The translations under genes were made by a program, and so were the position numbers. DNA of 64,000 nucleotides from Xenorhabdus lircayensis (GTDB taxonomy: Bacteria > Pseudomonadota > Gammaproteobacteria > Enterobacterales > Enterobacteriaceae): contig NZ_JACOII010000037.1 of NCBI RefSeq assembly GCF_016306625.1, positions 62,001-126,000 of the forward strand. The letters run 5' to 3'. Shown piece after piece: positions 1 to 9,647 of the stretch. The stretch's first letter is position 1. The number at the start of each line of letters is the position of its first letter. The notes beneath the pieces were generated by a model. That model did no database searches. It was not told the origin of the DNA and saw only the letters and a list, made by a program, of their open reading frames with translations.

Positions 1-1
1 G

Positions 2-1648
2 CCACCAGCGCGTTCCCTGAACTCCCAGTTTATCAATCAACTCGCCAACAATGGTGACTGGCCCGGCATTTTGGCATTCAGCCCCAACCCTCCAAGCGCG
101 GTTGTAGAACGCTGTGATTATTACTTTGCCCAGTGGGCCACTGGGCACCAGCGAGTCGCATGGAAAGGAGCTCAAGAAATTTGGCTAAATGGAAATTCAT
201 TACCTGATAGTTGCAATAAACTCTTCGATGTCTGGGAACAGGCTGGATATTTATCCGTAAATTTAATTTTGCAGCGTATTGAATTGGCAATGAAAGAAAA
301 TAACGCCACACTCGTTACCTATCTTGCCAAGCGCTTGCCATTAGATTATCAGAGCTTAGGCTCAAGTTTGATCAAGCTACAACATAATCCTGCATTGATT
401 GAACAATTTGCCGCAGCCACAACGCCAACGGATTTCACCCGTTCGGTTATCATGACGATCTTTTCGCGCTTTGCCCGCGAAAATGCTGAACTTGCCAGAA
501 TGAGCTTTCCTGCATTTGTTCGTGCGCAGAAAATGAATGACACCGAACGACAGCAATTAAAAGATATCGTTGCATGGCAGTTGATGGGAGATATCACGCC
601 AGAAGAGGCAAAATGGCGGGATGAGACTATTCGAAACTCACAATCTACCAAACTGCTTGAGCGACGTGCCCGCTTGGCATTGAGAGATGAAGATGATACT
701 GGGCTTGAAGAATGGCTTGCATTGCTGCCAAAAACGATCTTGCAACAAGATGAATGGCAATATTGGAGCGCCATTATTCTGCTCAACCAAGGAAAAACCG
801 CAGAAGGAAATGCAATATTACATAAGCTGACTGAGCACCGTGGTTTTTATCCCATGGTAGCAGCCCAAAAATTACACATGTCTTATCCCTTGATCATTAA
901 TAAATCAGAAAGACCCGATATTGCCATTGCAAATATGCCGGAAATTAAACGTATCCGCGAGTTGCTGTATTGGGATATGGATAATCTGGCGCGTTCAGAA
1001 TGGGTTCGCTTAGTTTCCTCGAAAAATCGAGTGAAACAGGAACAGTTAGCTCGCTATGCATTTGAGCAGCACTGGCCTGCGTTTAGTGTGCAAGCTACCA
1101 TTACAGGGAAAATGTGGGATCACCTTGAAGAACGTTTCCCACTGGCATGGCAAAACGAATTTGCAAACTTTACGTCAGATAAAGATATTTCACAAAGTTA
1201 TGCGATGGCGATAGCTCGTCAGGAAAGTGCATGGAATCCACAAGCCCGTTCCTCTAAAGGAGCCAGCGGCTTAATGCAAATCATGCCAAAAACGGCCGAA
1301 CATACAGTAAAGAGTCAAAAAATTCAGGGTTATGCCAGCAGCAGCCAATTAATGGATCCTGTCATGAATATTAAAATTGGCACCGCCTATCTGGATGTGG
1401 TGTACCAGCGTTTCGGCAATAACCGCATTCTTGCCAGTGCGGCCTATAATGCCGGCCCTACTAATGTTGATCGTTGGCTAGCTAGTTCCTCTGGACGCAT
1501 TAATGCGATAGCCTTTATTGAAAGTATTCCTTTCACTGAGACACGCTCTTATGTCAAAAACGTTCTTGCCTACGATATGTTCTACCATAATTTTATGGGG
1601 AAAATGCCGAACGTACTGACTGAGGCCGAATGGCAAAGACGTTATTAA
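2..1648 (+). CDS. slt: Soluble lytic murein transglycosylase Slt (5' end outside window)
   Basis: Periplasmic enzyme that cleaves the MurNAc-GlcNAc bond of peptidoglycan and leaves 1,6-anhydroMurNAc. The reading frame is open from base 2, so the signal peptide and the first part of the superhelical U domain lie upstream of the window. The visible part holds the rest of the alpha-helical U/L region and, at the C-terminus, the lysozyme-like SLT domain: the catalytic Glu is in the ARQESAWNP motif (codon at 1223), followed by GASGLMQIMP and SAAYNAGP. Similarity to E. coli Slt continues to the last residues (EWQRRY), so the 3' end is intact. It precedes trpR as in E. coli. Confidence 0.95.
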   Translation, partial: PPARSLNSQFINQLANNGDWPGILAFSPNPPSAVVERCDYYFAQWATGHQRVAWKGAQEIWLNGNSLPDSCNKLFDVWEQAGYLSVNLILQRIELAMKENNATLVTYLAKRLPLDYQSLGSSLIKLQHNPALIEQFAAATTPTDFTRSVIMTIFSRFARENAELARMSFPAFVRAQKMNDTERQQLKDIVAWQLMGDITPEEAKWRDETIRNSQSTKLLERRARLALRDEDDTGLEEWLALLPKTILQQDEWQYWSAIILLNQGKTAEGNAILHKLTEHRGFYPMVAAQKLHMSYPLIINKSERPDIAIANMPEIKRIRELLYWDMDNLARSEWVRLVSSKNRVKQEQLARYAFEQHWPAFSVQATITGKMWDHLEERFPLAWQNEFANFTSDKDISQSYAMAIARQESAWNPQARSSKGASGLMQIMPKTAEHTVKSQKIQGYASSSQLMDPVMNIKIGTAYLDVVYQRFGNNRILASAAYNAGPTNVDRWLASSSGRINAIAFIESIPFTETRSYVKNVLAYDMFYHNFMGKMPNVLTEAEWQRRY

Positions 1649-1675
1649 TTTGGGAAGCAAATATGATATGCTGCC

Positions 1676-1694
1676 GTACTAGTTGAATAGTATG
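1676..1694. promoter_or_regulatory. TrpR operator upstream of trpR
   Basis: GTACTAGTTGAATAGTATG is a near match to the TrpR operator (GTACTAGTT-AACTAGTAC type) and lies just before trpR. In E. coli trpR is autorepressed through such a site. This points to autoregulation here; it rests on sequence resemblance only. Confidence 0.75.
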
Positions 1695-1704
1695 GCAGTT
1701 AATT

Positions 1705-2025
1705 ATGACACAAAATCATTTGATTGATCCGGCGCTTTCGCCGGAAGATGGTGATGACTGGCTCACTTTTGTAGGGTTGTTACAAACGGCATTTGAACAA
1801 AATTTGCAACATTCTATTTTGCAGCTATTATTAACACCCGATGAGCGTACTGCTTTATCAACTCGGGTTCGGATTATTCAGGAATTGATGCGTGGGCAAA
1901 TGAGCCAGCGTGAACTGAAAAACGAGCTGAGTGTTGGTATTGCAACAATTACACGTGGTTCAAATAGCTTAAAAACAGCTCCCGCTCATGTTAAGACATG
2001 GTTGGAGGAACAGTTATTAAAATAA
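1705..2025 (+). CDS. trpR: Trp operon repressor TrpR
   Basis: Tryptophan-dependent dimeric repressor of trp, aroH/aroL/mtr-type operons. The 106-residue product has the family length and the conserved core LTPDERTALSTRVRI, then the helix-turn-helix with SQRELKNELSVGIATITRGSNSLK, the most conserved part of the family. The N-terminal arm differs from E. coli, as is usual. It begins at ATG 1705 directly after a TrpR operator-like palindrome, which suggests autoregulation. A perfect hairpin follows at 2077-2104, shared with the convergent yjjX gene. Confidence 0.95.
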   Translation: MTQNHLIDPALSPEDGDDWLTFVGLLQTAFEQNLQHSILQLLLTPDERTALSTRVRIIQELMRGQMSQRELKNELSVGIATITRGSNSLKTAPAHVKTWLEEQLLK

Positions 2026-2076
2026 CCGTTATTAACTTATTCAGATCGTTCGTGTAAAATAACGGCTTAAATAACT

Positions 2077-2104
2077 CTTGGGGTCATCCAGTCGTGACCC
2101 CAAG
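2077..2104. terminator. Perfect hairpin between convergent trpR and yjjX
   Basis: A 10-bp perfect stem (CTTGGGGTCA / TGACCCCAAG) with an 8-nt loop sits between two converging genes. No long T-run follows on either strand, so its use as an intrinsic terminator is probable rather than certain. Confidence 0.5.
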
Positions 2105-2140
2105 CTACTATACCGAACGGCTATACCATTAAGTATACCG

Positions 2141-2674
2141 TTAAGATTGGTTATTCAACTCTTTGTAAATTTCATGATGGATAGGTACAAGAGCCAGTAT
2201 CAGAGCTTGATGATAAACGCTGGTGCGCGTCAGAATACCGTTGGTAAAAAAGCCGATTGCACCACCTTTCTGCTTGATGTTATCGATGCCGGCCACGTCT
2301 GCCATTTCATGGCCAAGCTCGCGTCCCTCACGAATGCCTTCCAATACTTTTTCAGGCAGCATCAGACTGGCAGAACGCGATTCTCCGCGAATTTGTTTAT
2401 GTTCAACCACCATCCAGGCAAACGTCATGTCATCTTCAATTCCAGCTTCAACCCCAACCCAAAAATCAGCTTCAGGCCGAACTTGGCGGGCAGCCATAAC
2501 TCGATGACGGGCACCTGTGCGGGTTTCACTATTGCCAATAGGTTGTTGAGGTACGCTGCTGTCTACGTTGACATCTTCTATGTGGTAAGTGCCTGGGCCA
2601 AAAACATCATCGAATGCAAGGCTAATCGCTTTTATTTTCGCAGAGTTAGTTGTTGCTGCAATAACGTGGTACAT
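2141..2674 (-). CDS. yjjX: Inosine/xanthosine triphosphatase YjjX
   Basis: House-cleaning NTPase that hydrolyses ITP and XTP and keeps deaminated purines out of nucleic acids. The 177-residue product begins with the [11 protein letters not shown] phosphate-binding segment, then [29 protein letters not shown] and the C-terminal [17 protein letters not shown], all typical of the YjjX family. It is convergent with trpR and divergent from gpmB (54 bp apart), as in E. coli. Confidence 0.92.
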   Translation of the reverse strand: MYHVIAATTNSAKIKAISLAFDDVFGPGTYHIEDVNVDSSVPQQPIGNSETRTGARHRVMAARQVRPEADFWVGVEAGIEDDMTFAWMVVEHKQIRGESRSASLMLPEKVLEGIREGRELGHEMADVAGIDNIKQKGGAIGFFTNGILTRTSVYHQALILALVPIHHEIYKELNNQS

Positions 2675-2728
2675 AATAAATAAATTATCCTTTGAATTAT
2701 TTCAGATGCAGTATAACGGAAATTAAAT

Positions 2729-3376
2729 ATGTTACAGGTCTATCTTGTTCGCCACGGCGAAACCGAATGGAACGTGGCTCGCCGTATTCAGGGGCAATCT
2801 GACAGTCCTTTGACTGAAGTTGGCCGGCGTCAGGCTCGTTTGGTCGCCCAAAGAGTTAAATCAGAAAACATTACCCATGTTATCACCAGCGACCTTGGCC
2901 GAACACGCCAAACGGCAGAAATCATTGCTAAAACCTGTGGGTGCAACGTAATACTGGAACCGCGTTTGCGAGAGTTACACATGGGCGTTCTAGAAAATCG
3001 CGAACTGAGTTCCCTCACACCGGAAGAAGAATCCTGGCGTAAAAGTCTCGTCGATGGTACACCAAATGGACGGATCCCAGAAGGTGAATCGATGAATGAA
3101 TTATCTATCCGTATGAGAGCCGCGCTGGAAAATTGCCTCAATCTACCGGCAGGCAGCCGCCCTCTGTTGGTAAGTCATGGTATGGCTCTCGTCAGTTTAA
3201 TCTGTTCGATTTTGGGACTTCCGGCCAATTCAGAACGTCGCCTAAGGTTGAGAAACTGCTCCATCTCACGAGTAGATTATCAGGACAGCCCATGGCTGGC
3301 TTCAGGTTGGATCGTTGAAACAGCGGGCGATATCACACACTTAGATATGCCCGCCTTGGATGAATTGCAGGGTTAA
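2729..3376 (+). CDS. gpmB: Phosphoglycerate mutase-like histidine phosphatase GpmB
   Basis: Member of the histidine phosphatase superfamily (E. coli YtjC/GpmB). The 215-residue protein carries the catalytic RHGETEWN motif near residue 8, the second-pocket segment SDLGRTRQTAEII, and the C-terminal VSHGMAL His motif. The name suggests phosphoglycerate mutase, but family members often act as broad phosphatases; the substrate cannot be told from sequence. Its stop codon overlaps the end of the convergent rob gene by 4 bp. Confidence 0.9.
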   Translation: MLQVYLVRHGETEWNVARRIQGQSDSPLTEVGRRQARLVAQRVKSENITHVITSDLGRTRQTAEIIAKTCGCNVILEPRLRELHMGVLENRELSSLTPEEESWRKSLVDGTPNGRIPEGESMNELSIRMRAALENCLNLPAGSRPLLVSHGMALVSLICSILGLPANSERRLRLRNCSISRVDYQDSPWLASGWIVETAGDITHLDMPALDELQG

Positions 3377-4254
3377 CGTTCAATTGGGATGAGATACTCA
3401 AATTCCACAATATGGTTTTGAGACTCATCCTCAAGATTTTTCCAGTCAAGATTAGTGAGGTAATACCGCTCGACATCGTATCCCTTTCTGCGAGTGATGT
3501 TTAATGTAGGCAGACAGACACCATAAATTGTAAAGAGAAAATCTTGTAACTGTTCTTTGTCACCAAAATAACTGAACGAAATATAATCCCCACCAGGCAA
3601 GATAACCGGACTGCTGTCTTTGGTATCAAAGGTGGCATATTCTGGCTCTATTGCTGTGGTATAGAAAACGGTCTGTTCATCTTCATGCTCCATACTGAGG
3701 GTCGTATGGTGTAATCCATAAAGCCTGGGTGGTAATACTTCAGCATTTCTCAGGTAGTTAATCCAAAAATTATGGCGCATATCTTTGCAAGCTGCTGACC
3801 ACTGTTCAAGCATATAACTACAAGTGTGTTCAGTGCCAATAAGCGGTTTATCTTCCAATGTGACATATTTGTGCGCTGGCAGAGGTTTGCTATCCAGCAA
3901 AATAGGAGGACATATCCCCTTAGCACACCACTCTTCACTTCGACGATAAGATGCTGGCGTTCGATCGAACTGTTTTTTGAAGGCTCTTGTGAAAGTTTGT
4001 TGAGAGTCAAAGCGATATTGCAAAGCAATGTCCAAAATAGGACGGCTGGTTAAACGCAATGCAACAGCGGCTTTGGATAATCTTCTCGCGCGGATATAAG
4101 AGCCAATTGCCTGACCAGTCACATCCTTGAACATACGCTGCAAGTGCCATTTAGAGTAACCTGCTTTTGCTGCAACGTTATCAAGGGACAATGGACGATC
4201 TAGATTATTATCTACCCAATGCAGCAAATCTCGAATGATGTTGGTTTGATCCAT
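3373..4254 (-). CDS. rob: AraC/XylS-family regulator Rob
   Basis: Transcription activator of the MarA/SoxS/Rob regulon (efflux, solvent and superoxide tolerance). The N-terminal ~110 residues form the double helix-turn-helix DNA-binding domain, nearly identical to E. coli Rob (LSLDNVAAKAGYSKWHLQRM; ALQYRFDSQQTFTRAFKKQF). The remaining ~180 residues are the diverged GyrI-like effector-binding domain (FYTTAIEPEY, GGDYISFSYFG, TRRKGYDVERYYL), which in Rob binds bile salts or fatty acids. At 293 residues it is full length. Convergent with gpmB (4-bp overlap); a long AT-rich non-coding stretch lies upstream. Confidence 0.93.
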   Translation of the reverse strand: MDQTNIIRDLLHWVDNNLDRPLSLDNVAAKAGYSKWHLQRMFKDVTGQAIGSYIRARRLSKAAVALRLTSRPILDIALQYRFDSQQTFTRAFKKQFDRTPASYRRSEEWCAKGICPPILLDSKPLPAHKYVTLEDKPLIGTEHTCSYMLEQWSAACKDMRHNFWINYLRNAEVLPPRLYGLHHTTLSMEHEDEQTVFYTTAIEPEYATFDTKDSSPVILPGGDYISFSYFGDKEQLQDFLFTIYGVCLPTLNITRRKGYDVERYYLTNLDWKNLEDESQNHIVEFEYLIPIER

Positions 4255-5035
4255 ACATCTCCCTAAGTCATTAAGACAAAAAGAAAATCATATAAATATA
4301 AAACAACTTACTTATTAGTTTGAAAACAAAATTTTTTTCTGGATACATATATTATGTAGCTTGGTCGGATAATCAACACCTACTTTCCCCAAAGATAAAA
4401 ACATAGTTTTTAAGGCCACTGACTGCCAGACGTTCAGGCACTCTGTGAGTTTTACATTTAAGATACAGTCCTTGTTCCTGACCGTGATACTTGTTCCTTA
4501 GCATGATAGTAGTAGCTCTATCTCAATAGGTTAATAATCAAGATTATTATCTCCAATATGTATCATCTATCAAAGGTATCATAAATATGAAAATAATTTC
4601 TTTGAGTGCGATTATTGTTGCATTCATGCTATAAACAAACCATCAATAAAATTAAACAAGCTTAAACTTGGAATAAATTAATGGTAGGCTTGATAATATG
4701 TCAAGACTTGTCTTTATAAATTATTTAATAATATGAATTATAAGGAAAAATAAAATTATTAACTGATGAGGTAGATGCTGTTCTCGCGCCAAAGTCTATG
4801 ACAACTTTCTAAAAACAGCACCTATTTTAAGCACAGTTGAGAAAGTGAAATCTCCCGTGGAGATAGATTTAAAGACCACTACTTACTCGTTTTGGATGCA
4901 CATTCAGCTATAATGCCATGATTTTTCATTATAGATACATTCATTGTGAAAATTATCTCACCAGAACTATTGATTTGCATTATATGTGAATGATAGATAT
5001 TTTCACTGCATTTATTTAATTCAAATGGACTAAAT
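4255..5035. other. AT-rich intergenic stretch between rob and creA
   Basis: About 780 bp with no convincing gene. It should contain the rob promoter and the creA promoter. It includes a 15-codon open frame (4587-4634) that reads like a hydrophobic signal-peptide start but stops at once, and two copies of CTTGTTCCT about 20 bp apart near 4470-4500. It may hold debris of lost genes, but nothing identifiable remains. Confidence 0.5.
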
Positions 5036-5512
5036 ATGGTAACAATGAAGAAAATAGTGATAGCGGCTACCTTACTCTTTTCCCCTGTAGTTTTGCATGC
5101 TGAAGAGATAGGTTCTGTTGACACAGTATTCAAACTTTTTGGCCCTGATAACAAAATAGTGATAGATGCCTTTGATGATCCTGATGTTAAAAATGTCACC
5201 TGTTATTTGAGCCGAGCCAAAACGGGAGGGATCAAGGGAGGTTTAGGATTGGCAGAAGATACGTCTGATGCAGCCATATCCTGTCAGCAGGTTGGCCCGA
5301 TTGAATTGGCAGAGAAGATCAAAAAAGCTCCCAAGAAAGGGCAAGTCGTCTTCCAGAAACGTACTTCTTTGGTGTTTAAAAAACTTCAGGTTGTACGCTT
5401 CTATGACCCTAATCGTAATTCACTGATTTATTTAACTTACTCTGACAAGGTGATCGATGGTTCTCCTAAAAATGCGATCAGTGCCGTGCCGATTATGCCG
5501 TGGAAAGAGTGA
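5036..5512 (+). CDS. creA: Conserved periplasmic protein CreA
   Basis: Conserved protein of unknown function. The 158-residue product closely follows E. coli CreA: a signal peptide ([20 protein letters not shown]) and then [53 protein letters not shown] and [14 protein letters not shown]. The start may be ATG 5036 or ATG 5045; neither has a strong Shine-Dalgarno sequence. In E. coli creA heads the creABCD locus encoding the CreBC two-component system; here arcA follows directly, so creA is an orphan. Cells presumably export the product to the periplasm. Confidence 0.9.
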   Translation: MVTMKKIVIAATLLFSPVVLHAEEIGSVDTVFKLFGPDNKIVIDAFDDPDVKNVTCYLSRAKTGGIKGGLGLAEDTSDAAISCQQVGPIELAEKIKKAPKKGQVVFQKRTSLVFKKLQVVRFYDPNRNSLIYLTYSDKVIDGSPKNAISAVPIMPWKE

Positions 5513-5558
5513 ATAACCCACTAAATCAATCGGCTGTTAAACGATCACCTATAAAAAA

Positions 5559-5594
5559 GAAAAGCCCTGATGTCGTAGGACACACGGGCTTTTT
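5559..5594. terminator. Bidirectional intrinsic terminator between creA and arcA
   Basis: AAAAGCCC pairs with GGGCTTTTT around a GATGTC/GACAC inner stem, with A-rich and T-rich flanks. Placed between two convergent genes, it can end transcription from both sides. Confidence 0.8.
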
Positions 5595-5639
5595 GACAGA
5601 TACAAAGCTATACCTATAACAACACCTAAACGATATCGA

Positions 5640-6356
5640 TTAGTCTTCTAAATCACCACAAAAACGGTAACCTTCACCGTGGATAGTCGCAATGATTTCT
5701 GGAGTATCTGGTATCGATTCAAAGTGCTTACGAATACGGCGGATAGTAACATCAACGGTACGATCGTGAGGTTTCAGTTCGCGACCCGTCATTTTTTTCA
5801 GCAATTCTGCACGGGTCTGGATTTTTCCTGGATTCTCACAAAAATGAAGCATCGCACGGAATTCGCTGCGTGGCAGTTTGTACTGATCTCCCATTGGGCT
5901 AACCAAAGAACGACTATTGATATCCAGCTCCCACCCATTGAACTTATAGCTTTCAACCTGACGACGTTCTTCGCCTGAATGACTCAGATTCATTGTCCGC
6001 GAAAGCAAATTCCGCGCACGGATGGTTAATTCACGTGGGTTAAATGGCTTGGTTATATAGTCATCAGCACCGATTTCAAGACCAAGAATTTTGTCCACTT
6101 CATTGTCACGGCCCGTTAAGAACATCAGCGCGACATTTGCCTGCTCACGTAATTCACGGGCAAGAAGTAACCCATTTTTACCTGGCAGATTGATATCCAT
6201 AATCACTAAATTGATATCGTTATCTGACAGAATGTTGTGCATTTCTGAACCGTCAGTGGCTTCATAAACGACATACCCTTCAGCTTCAAAAATGCTTTTA
6301 AGGGTATTGCGTGTGACAATTTCGTCTTCAACAATCAAAATGTGCGGGGTTTGCAT
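5640..6356 (-). CDS. arcA: Aerobic respiration control response regulator ArcA
   Basis: OmpR/PhoB-type response regulator phosphorylated by ArcB under low respiratory activity; represses aerobic TCA and respiratory genes. The 238-residue product has a receiver domain with the acidic pair ED (residues 10-11), phospho-acceptor Asp in [11 protein letters not shown], the conserved Lys in [14 protein letters not shown], and a C-terminal winged helix ([32 protein letters not shown]). Identity to E. coli ArcA appears very high. In Xenorhabdus and relatives ArcA also affects virulence and symbiosis, but that is not visible here. creBCD and yjtD (lasT), its E. coli neighbours, are absent. Confidence 0.96.
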   Translation of the reverse strand: MQTPHILIVEDEIVTRNTLKSIFEAEGYVVYEATDGSEMHNILSDNDINLVIMDINLPGKNGLLLARELREQANVALMFLTGRDNEVDKILGLEIGADDYITKPFNPRELTIRARNLLSRTMNLSHSGEERRQVESYKFNGWELDINSRSLVSPMGDQYKLPRSEFRAMLHFCENPGKIQTRAELLKKMTGRELKPHDRTVDVTIRRIRKHFESIPDTPEIIATIHGEGYRFCGDLED

Positions 6357-7019
6357 GGTTGCTACCTAAAATCGCTAAAAAACAGAATCTGTATGACATA
6401 AGCTGTTATTATTAAAAGAAAATATACCAATATTGTTCTGTATCACAGAAAACCCAGCTTACGCCCAAAATAAACGTTTTGATATGTTTTACGCTAAAAG
6501 CCAGCGTCGCTTTTTTTGGAGGGTACATACCCGAAAAAACCCGATTTAAACAAGGCCCTATATTAGTCTATTAACAGCAATATAACAGCTAGTAATGCAT
6601 TCGCCTTCTAAAAAAACTAACTTTTGTTGATACATATCAAAATCAATTGTAGCACGTTAACATTAATTGTAATTGTTAATTTTAATCTAGACCATTTGTT
6701 ATTAATTTGAATAAAATATGTTAATGAATATCATGACATACTGAATGCTTGAAGGGACTGACTCGGCACTCAAACGTCCTGACGCGCATGTTTTTATCAT
6801 AAAGATAAAATAATTACAAAATATGTTTTTTTCGAAATTAAATGCTAGTAAATAACCTGACTAACCAGATAATGATTTATCCCTTTTGTTATATTTTGAA
6901 TAATTACAATACGGAAAATGACGTTTTTTTCTGCCTTCACCATAAAAAATATTTGACATTGACCACAGTTTAATTTAACCAATAGGGGGTCAGACGAATC
7001 CAAAGACAGACAGGAAACT
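6357..7019. other. Divergent regulatory region between arcA and thrL
   Basis: About 660 bp, AT-rich, with no supported gene. It must contain the arcA promoter(s) and the thr operon promoter; a TTGACATTGACC sequence near 6953 is a possible -35 region for thrL but no good -10 is matched at standard spacing. The E. coli genes yjjY and yjtD that fill this position are not recognisable. Confidence 0.5.
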
Positions 7020-7106
7020 ATGCGCCATAACAGCCCGAAAAAAATGGTTACGACAAAAACCACCACTACGATTACCACCGGAACCATAAGTTGCGGTGCG
7101 GGCTGA
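7020..7106 (+). CDS. thrL: thr operon leader peptide ThrL
   Basis: A 28-codon reading frame preceded by CAGGAAACT and rich in the regulatory residues: nine Thr (with runs TTKTTTT and ITT) and two Ile. It ends 22 bp before a strong terminator hairpin and 81 bp before thrA, the classical layout for attenuation by charged tRNA-Thr and tRNA-Ile. It is longer than the 21-residue E. coli leader and has fewer Ile codons, but shares the ...GAG C-terminus. Too short for standard gene calling. Confidence 0.92.
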   Translation: MRHNSPKKMVTTKTTTTITTGTISCGAG

Positions 7107-7128
7107 CGCATACACATAAAATAATAAG

Positions 7129-7161
7129 AGCCCGTATCCCACAAGATACGGGCTTTTTTTT
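7129..7161 (+). terminator. thr operon attenuator
   Basis: AGCCCGTATC pairs perfectly with GATACGGGCT around a 6-nt loop, followed by a run of eight T. It lies between thrL and thrA and is the transcription attenuator of the operon. Confidence 0.93.
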
Positions 7162-7187
7162 GGACAGAAATCAGGAGAGAAATGTTA

Positions 7188-9647
7188 ATGCGAGTACTGA
7201 AATTTGGGGGCACCTCAGTTGCAAATTACCAGCGTGTACTGAGCGTTGCAGATATCGCCGAGAATGAGTTACCCCTCGGACAAGTTGCCTTGGTACTCTC
7301 TGCGCCGGCAAAGATCACCAACCATCTCGTGGCGATGATTGAAAAAACGGTTGCAGGGCAAGAGATTGTTTCCAATATGAGCGATGCAACCCAAATCTTT
7401 GCTGATTTGCTGTCAGGATTGAAAAAACAACAAACGGGGCTTGATTATGAACGCTTGAAAGGCATAGTGGAACGCGAACTTGCCTACCTGAAACAGACCC
7501 TGCATGGCATTTCCTTATTGAAACAGTGCCCAGACAGCATTAACGCATCCCTTATCTGTTGTGGCGAAAAACTGTCGATTGCCATCATGGAAGCGGTATT
7601 ACAGGCTCGTGGTCATAAAGTGACTGTTATTGATCCGATCAAAAACCTCTTGGCACACGGGCATTGTCTCGAATCTACTGTCGATATTCATGAGTCTTCC
7701 AAGAGAATTGCTGAACTTAACATTCCTGCTGACCATATTATCCTGATGGCAGGCTTCACCGCAGGCAATGAAAATGGCGAACTGGTAGTACTTGGGCGTA
7801 ACGGTTCTGACTATTCTGCCGCAGTGCTGGCTGCATGCCTGCGGGCAGATTGCTGCGAGATCTGGACTGATGTGGATGGCGTTTACACTTGCGATCCAAG
7901 GGCAGTGGCTGATGCACGCCTGCTGAAAAGCATGTCATACCAAGAAGCAATGGAATTATCTTATTTCGGCGCGAAAGTCCTTCATCCCCGCACCATCGCG
8001 CCTATCGCCCAATTTCAAATTCCTTGCCTAATTAAAAACACCGCGAACCCCGATGCACCAGGTACTTTTATTGGTAATGGACAAAAAGACGAGAACATAC
8101 CTATCAAGGGCATCACCAACCTGAATCACATGGCGATGTTCAACGTCTCCGGCCCGGGAATGAAAGGCATGGTAGGGATGGCAGCACGGGTATTTTCTGT
8201 CATGTCCCGCAAAGGCATTTCCGTTGTATTAATTACACAGTCTTCGTCAGAATACAGCATCAGTTTCTGTGTACCGCAAAAAGAGCTGGCGAAAGCACAG
8301 AAAGCACTGACAGAAGAATTTTATCTGGAATTGAAAGATGGCGTGCTTGATCCCATTGATATGATGGATAACCTTGCCATTATCTCTGTCGTTGGGGATG
8401 GCATGCGTACCCAGCGAGGAATTTCTGCCCGCTTTTTCTCCGCATTAACACGCGCTAATATCAACATTATTGCCATTGCACAGGGGTCTTCTGAGCGTTC
8501 CATCTCCGCCGTAATTGAAAATGATACGGCAACCACCGCTGTTCGGCTCTGCCACCAGATGCTGTTCAATACCGCGCAAGTCGTTGAAGTCTTCGTTGTC
8601 GGTGTGGGAGGCGTAGGCAGTGCTTTAATCGAACAAATTCGCCGCCAGCAAACTTGGCTCAAACAGAAACATATCGATCTGCGCGTCTGTGGTATTGCCA
8701 ATTCCCGTGCTTTGTTGACGGATATGCAGGGCATCTGTCTGGATAACTGGCAACAGGCGCTTTCAGAAGCCACTGAGCCTTTCAGCCTGAGTCGTCTGAT
8801 CCGCCTTGAAAAAGAGTACCATCTCCTGAATCCGGTTATTGTGGACTGTACGTCTAATCAGTCGATTGCGGAACAATATGCCAGCTTCCTCGGCGACGGC
8901 TTTAACGTTGTCACCCCCAATAAAAAAGCCAATACTTTATCAATGGCTTATTACCGCCAGATCCGTCAGGCAGCAGAAAAATCGAAACGCAAATTCCTGT
9001 ATGACACGAACGTCGGGGCGGGCTTGCCGGTTATCGAAAACTTACAAAATCTGCTTCATGCCGGTGATGAATTAGTCCAGTTCAGTGGTATCTTGTCGGG
9101 TTCACTCTCCTACATCTTCGGTAAGCTGGATGAAGGCATGACACTTTCACAAGCCACTATGCTGGCGAAAGAGCTCGGCTTTACTGAACCCGATCCACGG
9201 GACGATCTCTCTGGCATGGATGTTGCCCGCAAACTACTGATTCTGGCGCGTGAGGCAGGTTATGAACTGGAACTGGAAGATATCCATGTTGAGTCGGTAT
9301 TGCCAGTCTCGTTCAATGCCAGTAGCGATGTCGGTAATTTCTTGCAACGTTTGCCACAGCTGGATCAGGAATTCAGCCAACGTGTTGCGGATGCAGCAGA
9401 ACAGGGGAAAGTTTTGCGCTATGTTGGCCTCATTGAGGAAGGCCGTTGTACTGTGAAAGTTGTTGCTGTTGATGACAACGATCCACTTTGTAAAGTCAAA
9501 AATGGCGAAAACGCGCTGGCTTTCTATACCCGTTATTATCAACCTATCCCGCTGGTGCTGCGTGGTTATGGCGCTGGGAATGATGTGACGGCAGCAGGGG
9601 TTTTTGCTGATATATTACGCACTCTGTCATGGAAATTGGGGGTTTAA
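7188..9647 (+). CDS. thrA: Bifunctional aspartokinase I / homoserine dehydrogenase I
   Basis: Catalyses the first and third steps of the aspartate-to-threonine pathway. The N-terminal aspartate kinase domain starts [13 protein letters not shown] and carries [14 protein letters not shown]; the ACT regulatory domains cover roughly residues 315-460; the C-terminal homoserine dehydrogenase (from about 465) has the NAD(P) motif [14 protein letters not shown] and [13 protein letters not shown]. The ATG at 7188 is preferred over 7182 because AGGAG lies 10 nt upstream and E. coli ThrA begins MRVLKFGG; the product is then 819 residues. It overlaps thrB by one base (TAATG), so the two are translationally coupled. 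Confidence 0.96.
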   Translation: MRVLKFGGTSVANYQRVLSVADIAENELPLGQVALVLSAPAKITNHLVAMIEKTVAGQEIVSNMSDATQIFADLLSGLKKQQTGLDYERLKGIVERELAYLKQTLHGISLLKQCPDSINASLICCGEKLSIAIMEAVLQARGHKVTVIDPIKNLLAHGHCLESTVDIHESSKRIAELNIPADHIILMAGFTAGNENGELVVLGRNGSDYSAAVLAACLRADCCEIWTDVDGVYTCDPRAVADARLLKSMSYQEAMELSYFGAKVLHPRTIAPIAQFQIPCLIKNTANPDAPGTFIGNGQKDENIPIKGITNLNHMAMFNVSGPGMKGMVGMAARVFSVMSRKGISVVLITQSSSEYSISFCVPQKELAKAQKALTEEFYLELKDGVLDPIDMMDNLAIISVVGDGMRTQRGISARFFSALTRANINIIAIAQGSSERSISAVIENDTATTAVRLCHQMLFNTAQVVEVFVVGVGGVGSALIEQIRRQQTWLKQKHIDLRVCGIANSRALLTDMQGICLDNWQQALSEATEPFSLSRLIRLEKEYHLLNPVIVDCTSNQSIAEQYASFLGDGFNVVTPNKKANTLSMAYYRQIRQAAEKSKRKFLYDTNVGAGLPVIENLQNLLHAGDELVQFSGILSGSLSYIFGKLDEGMTLSQATMLAKELGFTEPDPRDDLSGMDVARKLLILAREAGYELELEDIHVESVLPVSFNASSDVGNFLQRLPQLDQEFSQRVADAAEQGKVLRYVGLIEEGRCTVKVVAVDDNDPLCKVKNGENALAFYTRYYQPIPLVLRGYGAGNDVTAAGVFADILRTLSWKLGV

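Noticed and set aside
2078-2683. 201-codon plus-strand open frame
   Set aside because: Antisense to yjjX, which has clear family motifs and normal length.
4587-4634. 15-codon hydrophobic peptide frame in the rob-creA gap
   Set aside because: Resembles the start of a signal peptide but stops at once and lacks a convincing ribosome-binding site; noted only as possible debris.
6845-7213. 122-codon minus-strand open frame
   Set aside because: Runs through the thr leader and attenuator on the opposite strand; Val/Ile-rich translation mirrors the Thr-rich leader.
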